Source: CAZCZR01 sp964503455 (GTDB taxonomy: Bacteria > Bacillota > Clostridia > UBA1381). From it: 41,320 nt of DNA. Each line of letters opens with the position of its first letter. Position 1 is the stretch's first letter. The stretch is taken from contig CAZCZR010000010.1 in assembly GCA_964503455.1 (NCBI GenBank), forward strand, positions 1-41,320, written 5' to 3'. Below, piece by piece: positions 38,222 to 41,320 of the stretch. The position numbers and the translations under genes are program-made. Below the pieces are notes generated by a model. It ran no database searches and was not told where the DNA came from. It saw nothing but the letters and a program-made list of their open reading frames with translations.

Positions 38222-40189
38222 TTATCTGTCATCCTTTACAGGCTTTTTGAGCAGCGCCAGAAGCAGCATGGTTATCACCGCGCCTGCAGCCAAGGAAACG
38301 AGGTACATAAGCCGGTTGCCCACTACAGGGAATACGAATATCCCGCCGTGCGGCGCTCTTAATGTGCAGCCGAATACCATTGACAGCGCTCCCGCAGCGG
38401 CAGCTCCCGCGGCGGTGGCGGGGATAACATGAATAGGATCGGCGGCCGCGAAGGGTATCGCGCCCTCGGTGATGAACGAAAGACCCATTACATAGTTGGC
38501 AGCCGTTGACTGGCGCTCCGATTTTGTAAAGCGGCTTTTGAAAAAGGTTGTCGCCAGAGCTATGCCTATGGGAGGCACCATACCGCCTATCATAACGGCA
38601 GCCATTATATCATAGTTGCCCTGTGAGATAGCCATTGTTCCGAACACATACGCCGCTTTGTTTATGGGGCCGCCCATATCTATCGCCATCATAGCGCCCA
38701 GCACAAGACCCAGAAGCATCTTTGACGATGTGCCCATGCTGTGGAGCAGACTTGCAAGACCTTCGTTGATAAGTCCGATAACGGGATTGAATACGAACAG
38801 CATCAGCGTGCCTATGATAAATACGCCTATCACCGGATACAGAAGCGTCGGCTTGATTCCCTCAAGGCTTTCGGGCAGCTTCGAGAAAAGCTTCTTTAAC
38901 AGAAGCACCGTATATCCCGCCGCGAAGCCTGCCGCCAGCGCGCCCAAAAATCCCGACACCGTAGCGCCCGACGAATTGAACACCGTGTCCGCGAGGTATC
39001 CCGAAAGACCGGTGTACGCGCCTTTAAATTCAAGCACAGCGTTGCCGCTTGCGGCCAAGGCACCGCCCACAAAGCCTACCGCCAGTCCAGGGCGGTCTGC
39101 TATGGAGTAGGCTATATATCCCGCAAGCACAGGGAGCATAAGTCCGAACGCCGCCTCGCCTACGGTCTTGAAAAACGCAGCTATAGGCAGGTTCTTTCCG
39201 AAATTGGCGGGATCTGTATTGAAATCGTCCAGAAGGAAGGCGATCGCTATAAGTATACCGCCGCCTATAACGAACGGGAGCATATGGGAAACGCCGCTCA
39301 TCAGATGCTTGTAAATGCTATGGCCTATGCCCTTTTTGTCCGCGCCGCCGTCAGCATTTTCCTCCGTCTTATCGGCTGTGAATACGGGAGCGTCGCCTTT
39401 TAAGGCTTTCGCTATAAGCTCGTCGGCCTTCGATATGCCGTCGCTCACCTGAGTGATAATCACCTTCTTGCCGCCGAAGCGCTCCAAAGGCACCTTTGTG
39501 TCGGCGGCTACGATCACGCAGTCCGCGGCGGCTATGTCGTCCGCCGTAAGCACGTTCTTTGCTCCGCCGGAGCCTCTGGTCTCGATCTTGATCGCGCAGC
39601 CGGCTTTTTCGGCGGCCTTTTGCAGTCCCTCGGCAGCCATGTATGTGTGCGCTATGCCTGTGGGACAGCCTGTCACGGCAAGTATTTTCGCGCCGCATTT
39701 CACGGGAGCCGCCGCGCCTTCTTCGGCGTCCCTTGCCGCCTCCGCCGCGTCTATTATCCTTATAAACTCATCGGCGGTTTTGGCGTTTATAAGGCTTTTT
39801 GAGAAATCCTCGTCCATAAGCAGCACCGACAGCTTGCTCAGCACATCCAAATGCACATTCTCCTTTACATCGGGAGCGGCAATAGCGAATATAAGTCTTA
39901 CCGGCTCGCCGTCCGCCGAGTCAAAATCCGTTCCGTCCCTTATAACCATGGCGGCAAGTCCCGGCTCCTTTACAGCCGCGTCCTTGCAGTGAGGTATCGC
40001 TATGCCCTCGCCGACAGCCGTGGTGCTTTCCCGCTCGCGGCTTTTAAGTCCGGCGGCGTATGCTTTCACATCCGTGATCCTGCCGCTTGCCGCCATAAGA
40101 GCCGCCATAGACTCTATCGTCTTTTCCTTGGTTTGAGGCTTGCCGTTTAAGGCTATGCTCTTTTTTGACAGTAAGTCCGTTATACGCAT
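38222..40189 (-). CDS. fruA: PTS fructose-specific Enzyme IIABC
   Basis: A 655-residue fusion in the order EIIA-EIIB-EIIC that imports fructose as fructose-1-phosphate. EIIA (1-150) has phosphorylated His67 in GEGIAIPHCKD. EIIB (about 167-265) has Cys175 in TGCPTGIAHTYMAAE. The EIIC membrane domain (about 295-640) has roughly nine helices with conserved MLPFVIGGGILIAIAFLLDD, DMGGPINKAAYVFG and PIGIALAT, and the final EGAIPFAAADP. It uses HPr-P from the adjacent ptsH. CAGGAGGA precedes the ATG, and fruK lies 17 bases upstream. Confidence 0.97.
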   Translation of the reverse strand: MRITDLLSKKSIALNGKPQTKEKTIESMAALMAASGRITDVKAYAAGLKSRERESTTAVGEGIAIPHCKDAAVKEPGLAAMVIRDGTDFDSADGEPVRLIFAIAAPDVKENVHLDVLSKLSVLLMDEDFSKSLINAKTADEFIRIIDAAEAARDAEEGAAAPVKCGAKILAVTGCPTGIAHTYMAAEGLQKAAEKAGCAIKIETRGSGGAKNVLTADDIAAADCVIVAADTKVPLERFGGKKVIITQVSDGISKADELIAKALKGDAPVFTADKTEENADGGADKKGIGHSIYKHLMSGVSHMLPFVIGGGILIAIAFLLDDFNTDPANFGKNLPIAAFFKTVGEAAFGLMLPVLAGYIAYSIADRPGLAVGFVGGALAASGNAVLEFKGAYTGLSGYLADTVFNSSGATVSGFLGALAAGFAAGYTVLLLKKLFSKLPESLEGIKPTLLYPVIGVFIIGTLMLFVFNPVIGLINEGLASLLHSMGTSSKMLLGLVLGAMMAIDMGGPINKAAYVFGTMAISQGNYDIMAAVMIGGMVPPIGIALATTFFKSRFTKSERQSTAANYVMGLSFITEGAIPFAAADPIHVIPATAAGAAAAGALSMVFGCTLRAPHGGIFVFPVVGNRLMYLVSLAAGAVITMLLLALLKKPVKDDR

Positions 40190-40206
40190 GATGTTATCCT
40201 CCTGAA

Positions 40207-41112
40207 TTATTTTAGCGCATTATATATTTTTAAGACCTCGTCCTTTGTCGCGAGATCCTCCGAAAAGGCGCTTGCGCTTCCGGCGGCAAGTCCCGTTTTA
40301 AACGCGTGCATATAATCGCCGCTTTCCTTAAATCCGGCTATAAATCCCGCCACCATGGAGTCGCCCGCTCCCGTTGAATTTACGACCCTTCCATTGGGGG
40401 CCGCGCTCATATACTCGCGCCCATCTCCGGCGGCGAACACAGCGCCGTCTCCCGCCATAGACACAAGCACGTTCCGCGCGCCCATATCCCGCAGCTTTCT
40501 CGCATAAGGAAGGACGTCCTCTCTTGTTTTTAATTCGACCCCGAATATCCCGCCCAGCTCGTGATTGTTCGGCTTTACGAGAAACGGCCTGTATTTGAGC
40601 GCGTTCGCCAAAAGATCGCCCTCGGCGTCCACGATTATATCGACCCTTTTATCCGCAAGACGCTCCATTATATCGCAGTACACCGTGTCCGGCAGCGAGG
40701 GCGGTATGCTTCCTGCAAGCACCAAGGTATCCCCCGCCTTAAGCGCGCCGAGCTTTTTAAAAAGCTTTTCCATATCCTCCGCCCCAATATCGGGACCGGG
40801 AGCGTTTATCTCTGTTTCAGTTTCCGCTTTTATCTTTACATTTATGCGCGTATATCCGCTTTCAAGCTCTATGAGATCCGTTTTGCAGCCAATACCGTCA
40901 AGCATTTTTATCAGCTGCCTGCCCGTAAAGCCCGCCGCGAAGCCGAGAGCTGTGCTTTCAACGCCTAAGCTTGCGAGAACTATAGATACGTTTATGCCCT
41001 TGCCTCCCGCCAAAAGCTTCTCCGATACGGCTCTGTTGACCGCTCCCGCCCTGTATTCGGGCAACGTCACAGTATAATCGATTGCGGGGTTGAATGTTAT
41101 TGTATATATCAT
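40207..41112 (-). CDS. fruK: 1-phosphofructokinase
   Basis: A 301-residue PfkB-family sugar kinase that phosphorylates fructose-1-phosphate to fructose-1,6-bisphosphate with ATP. TFNPAIDYTV is the family start, AGGKGINVS (residues 35-43) binds the sugar, and NSTGAGDSMVAGF contains the catalytic base Asp251. Tagatose-6-phosphate kinase (LacC) is the main alternative; adjacency to fruA decides for FruK. GGAGGAG precedes the ATG. It heads the operon; no FruR-type regulator gene is visible before the window ends. Confidence 0.94.
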   Translation of the reverse strand: MIYTITFNPAIDYTVTLPEYRAGAVNRAVSEKLLAGGKGINVSIVLASLGVESTALGFAAGFTGRQLIKMLDGIGCKTDLIELESGYTRINVKIKAETETEINAPGPDIGAEDMEKLFKKLGALKAGDTLVLAGSIPPSLPDTVYCDIMERLADKRVDIIVDAEGDLLANALKYRPFLVKPNNHELGGIFGVELKTREDVLPYARKLRDMGARNVLVSMAGDGAVFAAGDGREYMSAAPNGRVVNSTGAGDSMVAGFIAGFKESGDYMHAFKTGLAAGSASAFSEDLATKDEVLKIYNALK

Positions 41113-41179
41113 ATCGGTTTCTCCTCCGGCATTACGCCTTATTTATATCAAGTCTTTCATATTCGCCGCGCACGCACGG

Positions 41180-41196
41180 GCGAAGGCCGCCTTTGC
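41180..41196 (-). other. Small hairpin in the fru operon leader
   Basis: GCGAAGG (41180-41186) and CCTTTGC (41190-41196) pair with one G-T pair around a 3-base loop. It lies about 70 bases upstream of fruK, between the promoter and gene. No T run follows, so it is not a terminator. Function unknown. Confidence 0.35.
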
Positions 41197-41222
41197 GGGC
41201 GTCCGCGATTGTTTATGATTAT

Positions 41223-41251
41223 GTTATAATCTCGCTGTTTTTATTTGTCAA
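41223..41251 (-). promoter_or_regulatory. Sigma-A promoter of fruK-fruA-ptsH-ptsI
   Basis: On the minus strand TTGACA (41246-41251), 17-base spacer, TATAAC (41223-41228). The leader to fruK would be about 105 bases. No clear FruR/DeoR-type or CRE operator was recognised in it. Confidence 0.78.
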
Positions 41252-41320
41252 TAGCACATATCAACAATATTCTTCCAATATTTTTATATATTATGCACAA
41301 GAACTTTTTAATATGTGAGC

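Noticed and set aside
1..41320. tRNA, rRNA, CRISPR array, insertion sequence or prophage remnants
   Set aside because: I saw no cloverleaf, rRNA motif, regularly spaced repeat, transposase, integrase or terminal inverted repeats; intergenic spaces are short and occupied by promoters and terminators.

Overview
The window looks like part of the chromosome of an endospore-forming Bacillota (Clostridia) bacterium, probably a metagenome scaffold. The evidence is a complete eight-gene spoIIIA operon followed by a YqhY-type Asp23 protein, a CsaB pyruvyl transferase, a fructose PTS operon carrying its own HPr and Enzyme I, and strong AGGAGG-type ribosome binding sites with frequent TTG/GTG starts. 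Many promoters fit the sigma-A consensus with 17-bp spacers. A run of 100 N (3524-3623) marks a scaffold join. I saw no tRNA, rRNA, transposase, integrase, phage gene or CRISPR array, so this is mostly core chromosome.

Layout. 1-3491 (minus): hemL, a multi-spanning membrane protein and a CLC-type anion transporter. 3625-6002 (minus, beyond the gap): a znuA-znuC-znuB metal-uptake operon with its own promoter. 6213-14803 (plus): one promoter drives eight genes for an envelope polysaccharide: GT4 glycosyltransferase, csaB, murJ-like flippase, O-antigen-ligase/polymerase-like protein, second GT4, two DUF4330-type proteins and a membrane-anchored amidase. 14871-17629 (minus): glutamine-dependent nadE and an EamA transporter. 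17873-20399 (plus): a polar amino acid ABC importer (permease, ATPase, binding lipoprotein). 20524-25888 (minus): spoIIIAA to spoIIIAH, then an Asp23 gene that also has its own promoter. 26205-29602 (plus): a DUF815 ATPase, a secreted PEAT-repeat protein and a secreted 3D-domain protein. 29671-30918 (minus): an L,D-transpeptidase. 31148-35143 (plus): secA and prfB. 35433-36149 (plus): tcdA. 36205-41112 (minus): fruK-fruA-ptsH-ptsI.

How the genes work together. Three blocks concern the envelope. The 6.3-14.8 kb cluster would build, flip, polymerise or ligate and pyruvylate a cell-wall polymer. The 3D-domain protein, amidase and L,D-transpeptidase remodel peptidoglycan. SpoIIIA builds the forespore-mother cell channel. 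The fru operon encodes a near self-contained fructose phosphorelay: EI, HPr, EIIABC and 1-phosphofructokinase.

Notable points. prfB is intact only through a programmed +1 frameshift at an in-frame UGA (codon 26). The HPr has catalytic His15 but Arg at the regulatory Ser46 position. The CLC protein has changed selectivity-filter motifs resembling fluoride-type CLCs. The prfB terminator's 3' arm doubles as the ribosome binding site of a possible 50-residue ORF. I did not find a clearly new multi-gene system; the best candidates for new biology are the DUF4330 pair in the polysaccharide operon and the DUF815/PEAT-repeat/3D cluster.
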